NCBI RefSeq assembly: GCF_959029255.1
Contig: NZ_CAUFUE010000029.1
Coordinates: 4,516-68,515 of the forward strand
DNA from: an uncultured Bacteroides sp.
GTDB lineage: Bacteria > Bacteroidota > Bacteroidia > Bacteroidales > Bacteroidaceae
Length of the DNA: 64,000 nt
Direction of reading: 5' to 3'
Each line of letters begins with the position of its first letter. The first letter of the stretch is position 1. Below are positions 36,652-46,006 of the stretch, piece by piece. The position numbers were made by a program, and so were the translations under genes. The notes under the pieces are model-generated. The model had not been told where the DNA came from. It saw only the letters and a list, made by a program, of their open reading frames with translations, and did no database searches.

Positions 36652-37728
36652 TTAAAAATGAAGTCCGAAGACTACGATTAATACCATCAATATCAGGTTT
36701 ATCATTGAGATAGGTACGAGATATTTCCACTCCAAATTCAGAATCTGGTCGATGCGCAGGCGGGGGAATGTCCACTTTATCCACATCAGCAGGAACACTA
36801 CGAAGAATGCTTTACCAAAGAACCAGACGAAGCCGGGGATGTAGTCCATAACGGCATTGAAACCGTCGAGCCCTACGATGTGGAACGGCATCCAGCCACC
36901 CAGGAAGATGGTGGCGGCTACGCTCGCTACAATGAACAGGTTCAGGTATTCTGCCAGATAGAAGAAACCAAAACCCATACCGGAATATTCCGTATGGTAT
37001 CCGGCTGTCAACTCACTCTCAGCTTCGGGCAAGTCGAAGGGGCCACGGTTGGTTTCCGCATTACCTGCAATCAGGTAGATGATGAAAGCTATCAGTGCCG
37101 GGATGTGTCCTTTGAAGATGAACCAGCCGTCAGCTTGTCCCGCAACGATTTCAGAGAACTGCATCGTGCCCATCAGTACCACCATTGTCAGTATGCTCAA
37201 CCCGCAGGACAGTTCATAACTGATGATTTGCGCGCCGCTTCGCATGGCGCCAATCAGTGAAAACTTGTTGTTGGAACTCCAACCTGCCAGCAGGATACCC
37301 ACTACACCGATGCTCGATGCAGCCAGCAGGAAGAATACGCCTACATTGAAGTCCAGCACTTCGAGCCCTTTGTTGATGGGCAGGCAGGCAAAGGTGAGGA
37401 ACGAGGCGATTATCACCATGAAAGGTGCCAGGTTGTAGAGGAAACGGTCTGAGAATTTCAGGTCGATGATTTCCTTGGTCAACATCTTGATAACGTCGCA
37501 AGGCACTTGGAGCAATCCCCATTTTCCTACACGCATCGGGCCGAGGCGGCATTGGAAGAAGGCGCATATCTTGCGTTCCATGTAAATCAGGATAATGGCG
37601 AGTATGGCATACATCAGGATGATGCACACCCCTATCACTACACATTCAAGGAATACAGCCAGACCTTCAGGCATGATGGAGGTCAGTAGCTGGTGAATCC
37701 AGTTGGTTACTATACTAAAGTCAAACAT
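36652..37728 (-). CDS. nuoH: NADH-quinone oxidoreductase subunit H
   Basis: Membrane subunit of complex I (358 aa, eight to nine helices) forming the quinone tunnel with NuoB and NuoD. Family motifs: ERKICAFFQCRLGPMRVGKW in the first cytoplasmic loop, and ETNRGPFDLPEAESELTAGY followed by HTEYSGMGF, which line the quinone entry. Length is slightly above the E. coli subunit. It lies between two repeat-containing gaps. Confidence 0.95.
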   Translation of the reverse strand: MFDFSIVTNWIHQLLTSIMPEGLAVFLECVVIGVCIILMYAILAIILIYMERKICAFFQCRLGPMRVGKWGLLQVPCDVIKMLTKEIIDLKFSDRFLYNLAPFMVIIASFLTFACLPINKGLEVLDFNVGVFFLLAASSIGVVGILLAGWSSNNKFSLIGAMRSGAQIISYELSCGLSILTMVVLMGTMQFSEIVAGQADGWFIFKGHIPALIAFIIYLIAGNAETNRGPFDLPEAESELTAGYHTEYSGMGFGFFYLAEYLNLFIVASVAATIFLGGWMPFHIVGLDGFNAVMDYIPGFVWFFGKAFFVVFLLMWIKWTFPRLRIDQILNLEWKYLVPISMINLILMVLIVVFGLHF

Positions 37729-37734
37729 CTATTT

Positions 37735-37890
37735 ATTTACGATTTTACAATTTACAATTTACTATTTGATAGTCTGGTATATGTTCGCTATCTACTATTG
37801 ACCTGTTTTACTTTTTACCTCTTTGGTTTCCCTGCTTTATTACAGCGCGGCCAAATAGTAAATAGTAAATTGTCAAATAGTAAATTCCCC
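37735..37890. repeat. AT-rich inverted repeat element between nuoCD and nuoH
   Basis: The left arm (about 37735-37775) repeats TTTACAATTTAC and CTATTTGATAG. The right arm (about 37853-37887) carries the complements CAAATAGTAAATAGTAAATT. A core of about 80 bp lies between. It could fold as a long RNA hairpin inside the nuo mRNA. Confidence 0.7.
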
Positions 37891-39480
37891 TTATCTGTCA
37901 ATATCAGGTACTACATAATCCAGTGTGCCGCCAATAGCGATGAGGTCGGCAATCTTGGCTCCACGGCAAATGGTATCTACGGTGGAAACCAGCGGCAACC
38001 CCGTGGAACGGAAGTGCAGGCGGTAAGGGGTCTTGTCGCCATGACTTTCAAGGAAGACGCCGAACTCGCCACGGCTGCCCTCTACGGCAGTATAATAACT
38101 GCCTTCCGGTACGCGGATAATCGGTTTCATCTTCTCCTGATAGGGGCCTTCGGGGATGTTGTCTATCAGTTGTTCGATTATATTCAAACTTTCCTCTATC
38201 TCCTCCATACGTACGAGGTAACGTCCCCATGAGTCGCCTTCGGTGCGGACTACTTCACGGAAGTCCACCTTATTATATACGCCGTACGGCATCCGCTTGC
38301 GTACATCGCATGCCCAACCGCTGGCACGTCCTGTGCCTCCGGTAGCCCCGAAGGCAATGGCGTCTTCCTTTGAAAGTACACCTACGCCTTTCAGACGTTG
38401 CTGGGCGATGATGTTACCTGTGAATACATTGTGGTATTCATGGAGAATGCCGCGCAGGTAGGGGATGAACTCTTTCACCTTCTTCTGGAAGTTGGGAGCA
38501 AGGTCGGCCTGTACACCACCGATGGTATTATAGTTCATGATGAGGCGTCCACCGCAAGTCTCTTCAAAGATGTCGAGAATTTTTTCACGGTCACGGAAGC
38601 CATAGAAGAAAGCGGTGAGTGCACCAAGGTCCATGGCAAGGCAGGCATAGAACAACAAGTGGGAGTCGATACGTTGCAGCTCATCCATAATGGTACGGAT
38701 GTATTGTACACGTTCGCTCACTTCTATGCCCATGGCCTTTTCGATGCACATACACAGCGCATGGCGGTTTTGGTGTGCACCCAGGTAGTCTAGACGGTCG
38801 GTCAGGGCAAGAGTCTGCGGGTAAGTAAGGCTTTCGCACATCTTCTCTATGCCACGGTGGATATAACCGCAGTTAGCGTCTATCTTTTCAATGATTTCTC
38901 CCTCCAGTGATACGCGGAAACGCATGACACCGTGGGTCGCGGGGTGCTGGGGACCGATATTGACTACATACTCATCGTCGCCGAAAAGCATCAGCTCCTT
39001 GTTCTTGACGGTTCCGTCGGGGTTCAGTTCAAGTTCGGTAGTCGTATCGACGGTTTCCTCGTTGTCCATGCGCAAGGGGTTTTCTGCTTCCGGGTCGTCG
39101 TCTTTGCGCATCGGGTATCCTACCCAGTCGTTGCGCAGATAGAGGCGGCGCATATCGGGATGGCCGATGAACACGATGCCATAGAAGTCGTACACTTCGC
39201 GCTCGTTGAAGTCTGCCGCTTTCCAGATATCGCTGACAGAGGGTAGCTCAGGGTGTTCCCGGTCCAAGGTGGCGGTGCATACTGAGGTTCGTTTACCGGT
39301 GACTGTTGATTCCAATAAGTAAACGACCCCGAGTCCGCGAACTTTGTCGGGAGCATCGTTCTCTTCCGGTACTCCCCAGTCCATTCCGCTGAGACATTCC
39401 AGAAAGTCCATTTGCTCTTCTTTCCGCAAGCGCAGCATTTCGTCGTGCAAGGCTGCGGGTTCTATATATCTTATTTCCAT
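37891..39480 (-). CDS. nuoCD: Fused NADH-quinone oxidoreductase subunits C and D
   Basis: A 529-residue fusion. Residues 1 to about 125 are NuoC (30 kDa subunit), with DIWKAADFNEREVYDFYGI and the end RRLYLRNDWVGYPMRKDD. Residues about 150-529 are NuoD (49 kDa), with NIGPQHPATHGVMRF, NCGYIHRGIEKM, LTDRLDYLGAHQNRHALC and the C-terminal TIGGVQADLAP and DLIAIGGTLDYVVPDIDR. NuoD forms the quinone site with NuoB. C-D fusion is known from several bacterial lineages including E. coli. It sits after nuoB with a hairpin element between them. Confidence 0.95.
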   Translation of the reverse strand: MEIRYIEPAALHDEMLRLRKEEQMDFLECLSGMDWGVPEENDAPDKVRGLGVVYLLESTVTGKRTSVCTATLDREHPELPSVSDIWKAADFNEREVYDFYGIVFIGHPDMRRLYLRNDWVGYPMRKDDDPEAENPLRMDNEETVDTTTELELNPDGTVKNKELMLFGDDEYVVNIGPQHPATHGVMRFRVSLEGEIIEKIDANCGYIHRGIEKMCESLTYPQTLALTDRLDYLGAHQNRHALCMCIEKAMGIEVSERVQYIRTIMDELQRIDSHLLFYACLAMDLGALTAFFYGFRDREKILDIFEETCGGRLIMNYNTIGGVQADLAPNFQKKVKEFIPYLRGILHEYHNVFTGNIIAQQRLKGVGVLSKEDAIAFGATGGTGRASGWACDVRKRMPYGVYNKVDFREVVRTEGDSWGRYLVRMEEIEESLNIIEQLIDNIPEGPYQEKMKPIIRVPEGSYYTAVEGSRGEFGVFLESHGDKTPYRLHFRSTGLPLVSTVDTICRGAKIADLIAIGGTLDYVVPDIDR

Positions 39481-39519
39481 ATTAAAAGTTATTTTGTTTG
39501 ATAAATGGGAATTTTGGGA

Positions 39520-39614
39520 AATGAAGAATTAAGAATGAAGAATGAAGAATTTGGCTGCGCTATGCAAGCACGCCGCAAGGTAATTCTTCATTCTTCATTT
39601 TTAGTTCTTCATTA
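39520..39614. repeat. Hairpin repeat element, copy 2 (nuoB-nuoCD gap)
   Basis: Arms ATGAAGAATTAAGAATGAAG on the left and TTCTTCATTCTTCATTT on the right. The core on the transcribed minus strand starts CCTTGCGGCGTGCTTGC and ends ATAGCGCAGC, nearly identical to the copies at 50.2 and 61.6 kb. Confidence 0.85.
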
Positions 39615-39619
39615 AATTA

Positions 39620-40216
39620 TCATTTATCTTCTTCTTTCGGTTTCTCTTCTTGCCTGTTTACTCCGCCAAAGTAGTTCTCAATCTTCACTTTGCGTTGTAA
39701 TTGCATCATGCCATAATAGAAAGCTTCCGGACGGGGTGGGCATCCGGGTATATAGACATCCACCGGTAATATCTTGTCAACCCCGTTCACTACATGGTAG
39801 GACTTCTTGAACGGACCTCCGCTGACGGCGCATCCGCCTACGGCTATCACATATTTAGGGTCTGCCATCTGGTCGTAAAGGCGTTTCAGTACGGGAGCCA
39901 TCTTATTGGTTATCGTTCCGCATACCATAATCATGTCGGCCTGGCGAGGACTGGCACGGGCTACTTCAAACCCGAAGCGTGCCATGTCGTAGCGGGCAGC
40001 GCCAAGAGCCATAAATTCGATACCGCAACAGCTGGTTGCAAACGTAAGCGGCCACAGCGAATTGCTGCGTCCCCAGTTGACGAAATCGTCCAGTACGCCG
40101 AGAGCCACGTTGGCACCTCCGGCATTAAGTTCCCGAACCAGTTTCTCCAACGTTTCGTTGTCTGTAAACTCATCGTATGGGATAGATTTTATTTTGGGTT
40201 TCTTCGTTACTTCCAT
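39620..40216 (-). CDS. nuoB: NADH-quinone oxidoreductase subunit B (cluster N2)
   Basis: PSST subunit of complex I (198 aa), holder of the terminal [4Fe-4S] cluster N2 that reduces quinone. The four ligands are in place: C63 and C64 (TSCCGIEF), C129 (VGGCAVSGG) and C159 (IPGCPPRPE). The frame extends upstream to 40408, but the start at 40216 is chosen because it gives the normal N-terminus and overlaps nuoA by only 10 bp. Charged C-terminal tail (EEKPKEEDK). Confidence 0.95.
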   Translation of the reverse strand: MEVTKKPKIKSIPYDEFTDNETLEKLVRELNAGGANVALGVLDDFVNWGRSNSLWPLTFATSCCGIEFMALGAARYDMARFGFEVARASPRQADMIMVCGTITNKMAPVLKRLYDQMADPKYVIAVGGCAVSGGPFKKSYHVVNGVDKILPVDVYIPGCPPRPEAFYYGMMQLQRKVKIENYFGGVNRQEEKPKEEDK

Positions 40217-40557
40217 TCCAATGCTCCTTTCCTCCAGGCGTATGCAAGGCCTAGAACCAATATAATCAGGAAAAATAAAATACTGAAAAGTCCGGCTACT
40301 CCCAGCTCGCGTGCGATGACCGCCCACGGAAACAGGAATACCGTTTCCACCTCGAACATCAGGAACAGGATGGCAAACAGATAATAACCTACACGGAACT
40401 GCATCCACGATTTACCACGCGTGGGGATACCACACTCGTACGGCTCCATCTTCTGCGGATTGTACGAACGGGGAGCTATCGCATTGGAAATTGCGATGAC
40501 AATACCCACGAAAGCAATTGCCGTCAACAAGACGACTACTAACAAAGTAAAGTTCAT
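40207..40557 (-). CDS. nuoA: NADH-quinone oxidoreductase subunit A
   Basis: Small membrane subunit of complex I (116 aa, three helices), NuoA/ND3 family. The conserved loop reads KMEPYECGIPTRGKSWMQFR, and the second helix motif LFLMFEVETVFLFPWAV is intact with its acidic residues. ATG at 40557 is used; an in-frame codon at 40611 would add 18 atypical residues. First gene of the nuo operon proper; only a small exported protein gene stands between it and the promoter at 41.06 kb. Confidence 0.95.
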   Translation of the reverse strand: MNFTLLVVVLLTAIAFVGIVIAISNAIAPRSYNPQKMEPYECGIPTRGKSWMQFRVGYYLFAILFLMFEVETVFLFPWAVIARELGVAGLFSILFFLIILVLGLAYAWRKGALEWK

Positions 40558-40657
40558 AAACCTGAATAAGATTTTAGATATATAATATAGAAATCTTCCA
40601 CCGGATGACAATACCTCTGAATTGTTGTCCGGTCAAATCTGGATAGAGAGATTTGCT

Positions 40658-41029
40658 TCAAATGATAATCTTTCTCAGCCCGAAGACGTAGTAATGCGAG
40701 TCGGGTACGGGAAAAGAGGACAGGTATGACAAACGGTCACATTCCGGTGCTTGCGGCTGTTGCTGCAAACGGATGAAAGCGGCACGGAGAGTGGTGCTTT
40801 TATCATTCGGCACTTGCATGGTATCTGTATGCTCTATACACAAAGATAAAGTAGACAGATGGTGGTAAAAGTTACGGATAGCTTGTTGTGCGGTAGGTGC
40901 TTGAGACAAAATGCAGCATTCTGTTTTACTGTTTGCCGGAGTACATAAAAGAGTCGCAACGTCCATTGCACCATCATGCAACAAGGCTGCGAGTATGACA
41001 ATCATACAATATTTTATGCACTGTTTCAT
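40658..41029 (-). CDS. Small exported hypothetical protein ahead of nuoA
   Basis: A 123-residue open frame starting with a signal-like segment (KYCMIVILAALLHDGAMDVA) and holding several cysteines in its first half. No family recognised. A well-formed promoter lies directly upstream on the same strand (-7 at 41061-41054), with a leader of about 18 nt to this ATG, which favours it being expressed. It ends 100 bp before nuoA and may be the first gene of the nuo transcript. Alternatively the promoter serves nuo alone and the frame is fortuitous. Confidence 0.5.
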   Translation of the reverse strand: MKQCIKYCMIVILAALLHDGAMDVATLLCTPANSKTECCILSQAPTAQQAIRNFYHHLSTLSLCIEHTDTMQVPNDKSTTLRAAFIRLQQQPQAPECDRLSYLSSFPVPDSHYYVFGLRKIII

Positions 41030-41053
41030 ACCATTAATTTCTCTTTAAGGCTG

Positions 41054-41085
41054 CAAAGATATAACAACTATCCTTCATTTTGCAA
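41054..41085 (-). promoter_or_regulatory. Promoter upstream of the small gene and nuo operon
   Basis: On the minus strand: TTG at 41085-41083, a 21-bp spacer and TATCTTTG at 41061-41054, a full Bacteroides -33/-7 match. It is the only good promoter found ahead of nuoA. Confidence 0.65.
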
Positions 41086-41131
41086 TCTCTGTATAACAAA
41101 TAATGATTATTTTTACACTTTTTATCCTAAA

Positions 41132-42583
41132 TCAATTCCGCTTCCAGAATTCGGGAGTGAATAACAGTAAAACTGTAAATAGTTCCAGACGCCCTAAGAG
41201 CATGAGGAATGCCAGCAACCATTTGGCGGCGTGGGGCAATGCGCTCCATGAGTATGCCGGACCTGTTTCTCCCAATCCCGGTCCCATATTGCCTATGCTG
41301 GATATCACGCAACCGATGGATTCCAGAAATCCTATTCCCATTCCCATCATCAGCAACACGCTTATAACGATAACAATGATATAAAGAAAGCAGAATGCCA
41401 GTACCGTAGATACGATGGAAGGGGATATGACTTGCTTGTTCACCCTTACCGGCAGCACGGCGTTGGGGTGCAGTATGTGTTTGAATTCATTGCGTGATAC
41501 TCTGGATAGGATAACCATGCGGATGCATTTCAGCCCGCCCGTTGTGCTGCCCGCACAGGCGCCTATCACCATTATGATAGTCAGCAGCCCCCACAGGACG
41601 GGTGTCCACAGCATGTAGTCGTCCGTAGCAAATCCCGTAGAAGTGTGTAGTGAGATAACCTGGAACAGCGATTTGCGGAAAGATTCTTCCATTCCCATCG
41701 GACTTGTATAGTAAAGCACAACCGCAATTACTCCGGTGAAGCATACCACCGACAGGAAGTACCATTTCAATTCGGCATTATCAAAGACTTTCTTGAATTT
41801 CCGGTTGACTAAGAACAGCAGTAACGTGAAGTTGATGCCGGAAATAAACATAAAGGTGGAGATTACATATTCTATATAAGGGGAGTTGTAATAGGCCACA
41901 CTGGCTTGCTTAGTGGAGAAACCGCCCGTACCGGTCGTTGCAAAGGCGTGGCAAACGCTGTCGAACCAGCCCATTCCTCCCATCATCAGCAAGGCGACAA
42001 GGGTAAACGTGATGCCTGCATAGATGCTCCATATCCATTTGGCGGTGATGCCGATGCGTGGATGCACCTTGTCGTGCGTGGGCCCGCTTGCCTCGGCTGC
42101 AAATACCTGCAAGCCGCTTACGCCGAAAATCGGGAGTACGGCGATGGTGAACATAATGATTCCCAATCCGCCTATCCACTGCGTCATGCTGCGCCAGAAG
42201 AGTAGTCCGTGAGGCAAGGATTCTATGTTATTAAGTATGGTGGCTCCCGTACTTGTGAAGCCGGACATGGTTTCAAAGAAAGCATCCGTGACGCTCGGGA
42301 TATATCCGCTGATGTAGAATGGCAGCATACCGAAAAGCGAAAAGGCCACCCAGGCAAAGCTCACCAGTACATATCCGTCGCGGCGGGTTAACTGGCGTTC
42401 CCCTCCCTTGCCTGCTATCGCCAGCAATAGGCCTACACCTGCCGTGATACCTCCGGCTTTCCAGAAGTCCGTCAGGTCGTTCTCGCCGTAATAATAGGAC
42501 ACACCGGAACAAAAAAGCAACATGGCTGTTTCCAATAACAGTAGAATGCCGATTATCCGTATGATTGTCTTAAAGTTAATCAA
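41132..42583 (-). CDS. trkH: Trk-type potassium uptake membrane protein TrkH
   Basis: Inner-membrane K+ channel-like subunit (483 aa). Four pore-loop repeats carry the selectivity-filter glycines: TSTGAT (about 112), TTGTGGFS (about 216), TSTGFAT (about 310) and SIGNMGPG (about 445). This protein needs the nucleotide-binding TrkA for gating, and trkA lies 14 bp upstream in the same operon. The C-terminus LLFTPEFWKRN is typical of the family. Confidence 0.94.
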   Translation of the reverse strand: MINFKTIIRIIGILLLLETAMLLFCSGVSYYYGENDLTDFWKAGGITAGVGLLLAIAGKGGERQLTRRDGYVLVSFAWVAFSLFGMLPFYISGYIPSVTDAFFETMSGFTSTGATILNNIESLPHGLLFWRSMTQWIGGLGIIMFTIAVLPIFGVSGLQVFAAEASGPTHDKVHPRIGITAKWIWSIYAGITFTLVALLMMGGMGWFDSVCHAFATTGTGGFSTKQASVAYYNSPYIEYVISTFMFISGINFTLLLFLVNRKFKKVFDNAELKWYFLSVVCFTGVIAVVLYYTSPMGMEESFRKSLFQVISLHTSTGFATDDYMLWTPVLWGLLTIIMVIGACAGSTTGGLKCIRMVILSRVSRNEFKHILHPNAVLPVRVNKQVISPSIVSTVLAFCFLYIIVIVISVLLMMGMGIGFLESIGCVISSIGNMGPGLGETGPAYSWSALPHAAKWLLAFLMLLGRLELFTVLLLFTPEFWKRN

Positions 42584-42597
42584 TTTTTTATTCTTAA

Positions 42598-43938
42598 TTA
42601 ATTAAAGTATTTTTCGATTTTCTTAATCATCATGTTCAGGCAGAATACTACTACATGGTCGTTCGCTTGTATCTGTGTATTACCCATCACCACCACGCCC
42701 TCGCCGTTACGTATAAGTCCTCCGATGGTAGTACCTTTGGGCAACCCCAAGTCTTTCACCGGATGCTTGGTGATTTTAGAACCGGCTTTCACGGTAAATT
42801 CCGCAACATCGGCATTGGCAAAGGTCAGGCATTTCACATTGCTTACGTCGGCATCCAGCATCATCTGGTAGATGTGGCTGGCGGCAATCATCTTTTTATT
42901 GATAACCGTACCGATGTCAAGGCTTTCCGCCATACCGATATAGTCTATGTTTTCCACTTCCGCCACCGTTTTGCTCACGCCCATGCGCTTGGCTGCCAGG
43001 CAGGCAAGGATATTCGTTTCCGAGTTGCCGGTCAGTGCAACGAAAGCTTCCGTGTTCTTCAATCCTTCTTCCACAAGCAGGTCCATGTCCCGCCCGTCTC
43101 CGTTGATAATCATAGTTTTGTCATCCAGCAGTTCTGTCAGGCGGTTACAGCGGCTCAGGTCGTTGTCCACAATCTTCACCTGCATATAGTCGGGAACGTA
43201 TTGCGCGGTACGTACGGCGATGCGGCTTCCGCCCATAATCATCACGTTGCGCACGTCGGCGTAGTCTTCCTTTCCCGCAATCTTGCGGATGTAAGGTACA
43301 TATTTGCGGGTGGTTGTGAAGTAAACGATGTCGTGCAGTTTGATGGTATCGTCACCCCGTGGGATAAGCGTTTCGTTGCCACGCTTGATGGCAACCACGT
43401 GATAGGGCAGTTCCGGTCCTCCGAGTTGGTGCAAGGGGATATTCAGTATCTCTGCCTTTTCGCGCATCTTGGCACCTATCAATATCAGTGCGCCACCGCA
43501 GAACTCCCACCATTGGCGAACCCAGCTCATGCGGATGGAAGATACGATTTCTTTAGCGGCAAGCATCTCCGGGTAGATTAGTGACCCTACGCCCAGTTTC
43601 TGGAAAAACTCCTTGTTCTTGGGCAACAAGTATTCATAATTATCAATGCGGGCAAGGGTTTTCTGTGCGCCGAGATTGGTTGCCAGCATACAGGCAGTCA
43701 TATTACGGCTTTCATCAGGCGTAACAGCGATAAACAAGTCTGCTTCACCCGCATTTACCTCTTTCAGTCCTTTGATGGAGGTGGGCGATGCGGTGACAGT
43801 CATCAGGTCGAAGTTGGAGTTAAGTGTACTCAGTCTCTCCTCATTGTCGTCCATCAGTATGATGTCCTGCTTTTCGCGGGACAACAGCTTTGCCAAGTGT
43901 GTGCCTACTGCGCCGGCACCAGCAATGATTATCTTCAC
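42598..43938 (-). CDS. trkA: Trk potassium regulator TrkA
   Basis: Cytoplasmic gating subunit of the Trk K+ system (446 aa) made of two RCK_N/RCK_C units. The first Rossmann motif GAGAVGTHLAKLL is at residues 7-19 with the NAD-ribose acidic residue in LMDDNEERL. The second unit begins near residue 230 with VMIMGGSRIAVRTAQ. Each half ends in a TrkA-C domain. It is co-transcribed with dxs (6 bp upstream) and trkH (14 bp downstream). Confidence 0.94.
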   Translation of the reverse strand: MKIIIAGAGAVGTHLAKLLSREKQDIILMDDNEERLSTLNSNFDLMTVTASPTSIKGLKEVNAGEADLFIAVTPDESRNMTACMLATNLGAQKTLARIDNYEYLLPKNKEFFQKLGVGSLIYPEMLAAKEIVSSIRMSWVRQWWEFCGGALILIGAKMREKAEILNIPLHQLGGPELPYHVVAIKRGNETLIPRGDDTIKLHDIVYFTTTRKYVPYIRKIAGKEDYADVRNVMIMGGSRIAVRTAQYVPDYMQVKIVDNDLSRCNRLTELLDDKTMIINGDGRDMDLLVEEGLKNTEAFVALTGNSETNILACLAAKRMGVSKTVAEVENIDYIGMAESLDIGTVINKKMIAASHIYQMMLDADVSNVKCLTFANADVAEFTVKAGSKITKHPVKDLGLPKGTTIGGLIRNGEGVVVMGNTQIQANDHVVVFCLNMMIKKIEKYFN

Positions 43939-43944
43939 GCTTAT

Positions 43945-45849
43945 TTAGTTGAAAGTTGATAGTTGATTAAAGATTCCTTCTTCATCCATTCCGCACAACC
44001 TGTACAGTTCCGGTATCGAACCATGTTCTATAAACTTGTCGGGTACGCCGATGCGCTGTATATGCGGTGTATAGTCGTTATCTGCCATAAACTCAAGTAT
44101 GGCGCTTCCCATTCCACCCTTCAGCACACCGTCTTCTACCGTAATGATATGTTGGAACGAACTTCCCACTTCATGCAGCAGTTCTTCATCCAGCGGTTTG
44201 AGGAAACGCAGGTCATAATGGGCGATGGAAAGGCCTTTCTCTTCTTCTGCCCGCTTGATGGCACGTGCCGCAATATTTCCAATCGGACCTAGGGTGATGA
44301 CGGCAAGGTCTTTACCATCCTTCAACTTCCGCCCTTTGCCGACCGGAATTTCTTCCAAGGGACATTTCCAATCCACCAATACCCCGCGTCCGCGAGGATA
44401 GCGGATAACGAACGGCCCTTTATCCGGCAGTTGTGCCGTATACATCAACCGACGTAGCTCATGCTCATCCATCGGAGAAGATACGGTTATGTTAGGGATA
44501 GGGCGGAAATACGCCAAGTCGAATACGCCATGATGCGTCGGTCCGTCTTCGCCCACCAGTCCGGCACGGTCCAGACAGAGCACAACGGGTAAGCGGAGCA
44601 ATGCAATGTCATGTATCACATTGTCGTATGCCCGTTGCATGAAGGAAGAATAAATATTGCAGAACGGCTGTAACCCTTCCTTTGCCATACCGCCCGAGAA
44701 AGTGGCTGCATGTCCTTCGGCAATCCCCACATCGAAAGCACGGCCGGGCATCGTTTTCATTAACATATTCATGGAGCAACCTGTAGGCATGGCGGGAGTG
44801 ACACCCATAATCTTCGGGTTCTTTTCAGCCAGTTCCACCAGCGTCTCCCCGAAAACCTCCTGATAGAGTGGAGGAAGGTTAGTCGTGTCCGCCTTAATCC
44901 GTTCGCCCGTTTCCGGATTGAACTTGCCGGGAGCATGCCAGATGCCCGGCGCTTTTTCGGCAGGTTCAAACCCTTTTCCTTTGATAGTATGCAGGTGCAG
45001 GATTTTCGGTCCTTTCAAGTCCTTGATATCCCGGAGTATGCGCGCCAGATTTTTCACATTATGTCCGTCGATAGGACCGAAGTAACGTATATTCATTCCC
45101 TCGAATATGTTCTGCTGTTGGGCTGCCATAGACTTCAGGCTATTGGCAAAGCGTATCAGCGCTTTCCGGCGTTCCTCGTTCAGCAACCCCATCTTGAACA
45201 GCACCTTGGACATTTTGAAGCGCAACTGATTGTAACGGTTCGAGGTGGTAAGATTGAAAAGGTATTGCTTCATTCCCCCCACGCTACGGTCTATCGACAT
45301 GTCGTTGTCATTGAGGATAATCAGCATATTGTTCGGGGTAGATGAAGCATTGTTCAGCCCTTCAAATGCCAGTCCGCCACTCATGCTCCCGTCACCCAAT
45401 ACGGCAACCACATGGCGGTCTTCTTCCCCTTTCTTTGCTGCGGCTACAGCCATGCCGAGAGCCGCCGAAATAGAGTTCGACGCATGTCCGCAAGTAAAAG
45501 TATCATATTCGCTTTCTTCAGGAGAAGGGAAGGGGCGTATTCCTTTGAACTTCCGGTTGGTAGAGAAAGCCTCCCGCCGTCCGGTCAGTATCTTATGTCC
45601 GTAAGCCTGATGCCCCACATCCCACACTATACGGTCGTAAGGCGTATTGTAAACATAATGCAAAGCCACCGTCAGCTCTACTGTTCCCAAGCTTGCGGCA
45701 AAATGTCCGGGATTGCACGAAAGTTCCTTTATAATGTCCTGCCGCAATTCATTACAGACTTCCGGAAGTTGCTCCACACTAAGTTTTCGCAGATCTTCAG
45801 GGTAAGAAATAGAATTTAGCAAGTTATATGTTGTTGTTTCAGTCTTCAT
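43945..45849 (-). CDS. dxs: 1-deoxy-D-xylulose-5-phosphate synthase
   Basis: First enzyme of the MEP isoprenoid pathway (634 aa), condensing pyruvate and glyceraldehyde 3-phosphate with thiamine diphosphate. The ThDP motif starts GDGSMSGGLAFEGLNNAS and ends NDNDMSID. The transketolase-like domain has DRAGLVGEDGPTHHG. ATG at 45849 is chosen (MKTETTTYNLL); a -7 element lies 25 bp upstream. The final residues (FNQLSTFN) are encoded by a short TATCAACT-type repeat that also occurs inside murF-alr and the nuclease-helicase, so the C-terminus appears to have been rewritten by repeat DNA. Head of the dxs-trkA-trkH operon. Confidence 0.95.
   Translation of the reverse strand: MKTETTTYNLLNSISYPEDLRKLSVEQLPEVCNELRQDIIKELSCNPGHFAASLGTVELTVALHYVYNTPYDRIVWDVGHQAYGHKILTGRREAFSTNRKFKGIRPFPSPEESEYDTFTCGHASNSISAALGMAVAAAKKGEEDRHVVAVLGDGSMSGGLAFEGLNNASSTPNNMLIILNDNDMSIDRSVGGMKQYLFNLTTSNRYNQLRFKMSKVLFKMGLLNEERRKALIRFANSLKSMAAQQQNIFEGMNIRYFGPIDGHNVKNLARILRDIKDLKGPKILHLHTIKGKGFEPAEKAPGIWHAPGKFNPETGERIKADTTNLPPLYQEVFGETLVELAEKNPKIMGVTPAMPTGCSMNMLMKTMPGRAFDVGIAEGHAATFSGGMAKEGLQPFCNIYSSFMQRAYDNVIHDIALLRLPVVLCLDRAGLVGEDGPTHHGVFDLAYFRPIPNITVSSPMDEHELRRLMYTAQLPDKGPFVIRYPRGRGVLVDWKCPLEEIPVGKGRKLKDGKDLAVITLGPIGNIAARAIKRAEEEKGLSIAHYDLRFLKPLDEELLHEVGSSFQHIITVEDGVLKGGMGSAILEFMADNDYTPHIQRIGVPDKFIEHGSIPELYRLCGMDEEGIFNQLSTFN
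43947..43968. repeat. TATCAACT-type repeat at the dxs stop codon
   Basis: Three near-copies of AGTTGATA/AGTTGAAA. On the coding strand they encode the last residues QLSTFN and overlap the stop codon. Same motif as at 47554-47587 and 54042-54077. Confidence 0.65.
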
Positions 45850-45873
45850 CTCTAATCTGAGCATTACAAATTG

Positions 45874-45881
45874 CAAAAGTA
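45874..45881 (-). promoter_or_regulatory. -7 element of the dxs-trkA-trkH operon
   Basis: On the minus strand TACTTTTG, matching TAnnTTTG, 24 bp before the dxs ATG. It also supports the start at 45849. Confidence 0.55.
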
Positions 45882-46006
45882 ACAAAAGAAAATGGATTGG
45901 AGGAAATTTAAGGCGGTTAAATTCTTAGTATGCGTAGTCTTTAGATGTTTATCCTATGAACTATAATTTATATCACTGTAAACTATTTCTTTGTGTACTG
46001 GTATTT

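Noticed and set aside
40217..40408. N-terminal extension of nuoB
   Set aside because: It overlaps most of nuoA in another frame and adds residues absent from the NuoB family; the start at 40216 gives the normal N-terminus.
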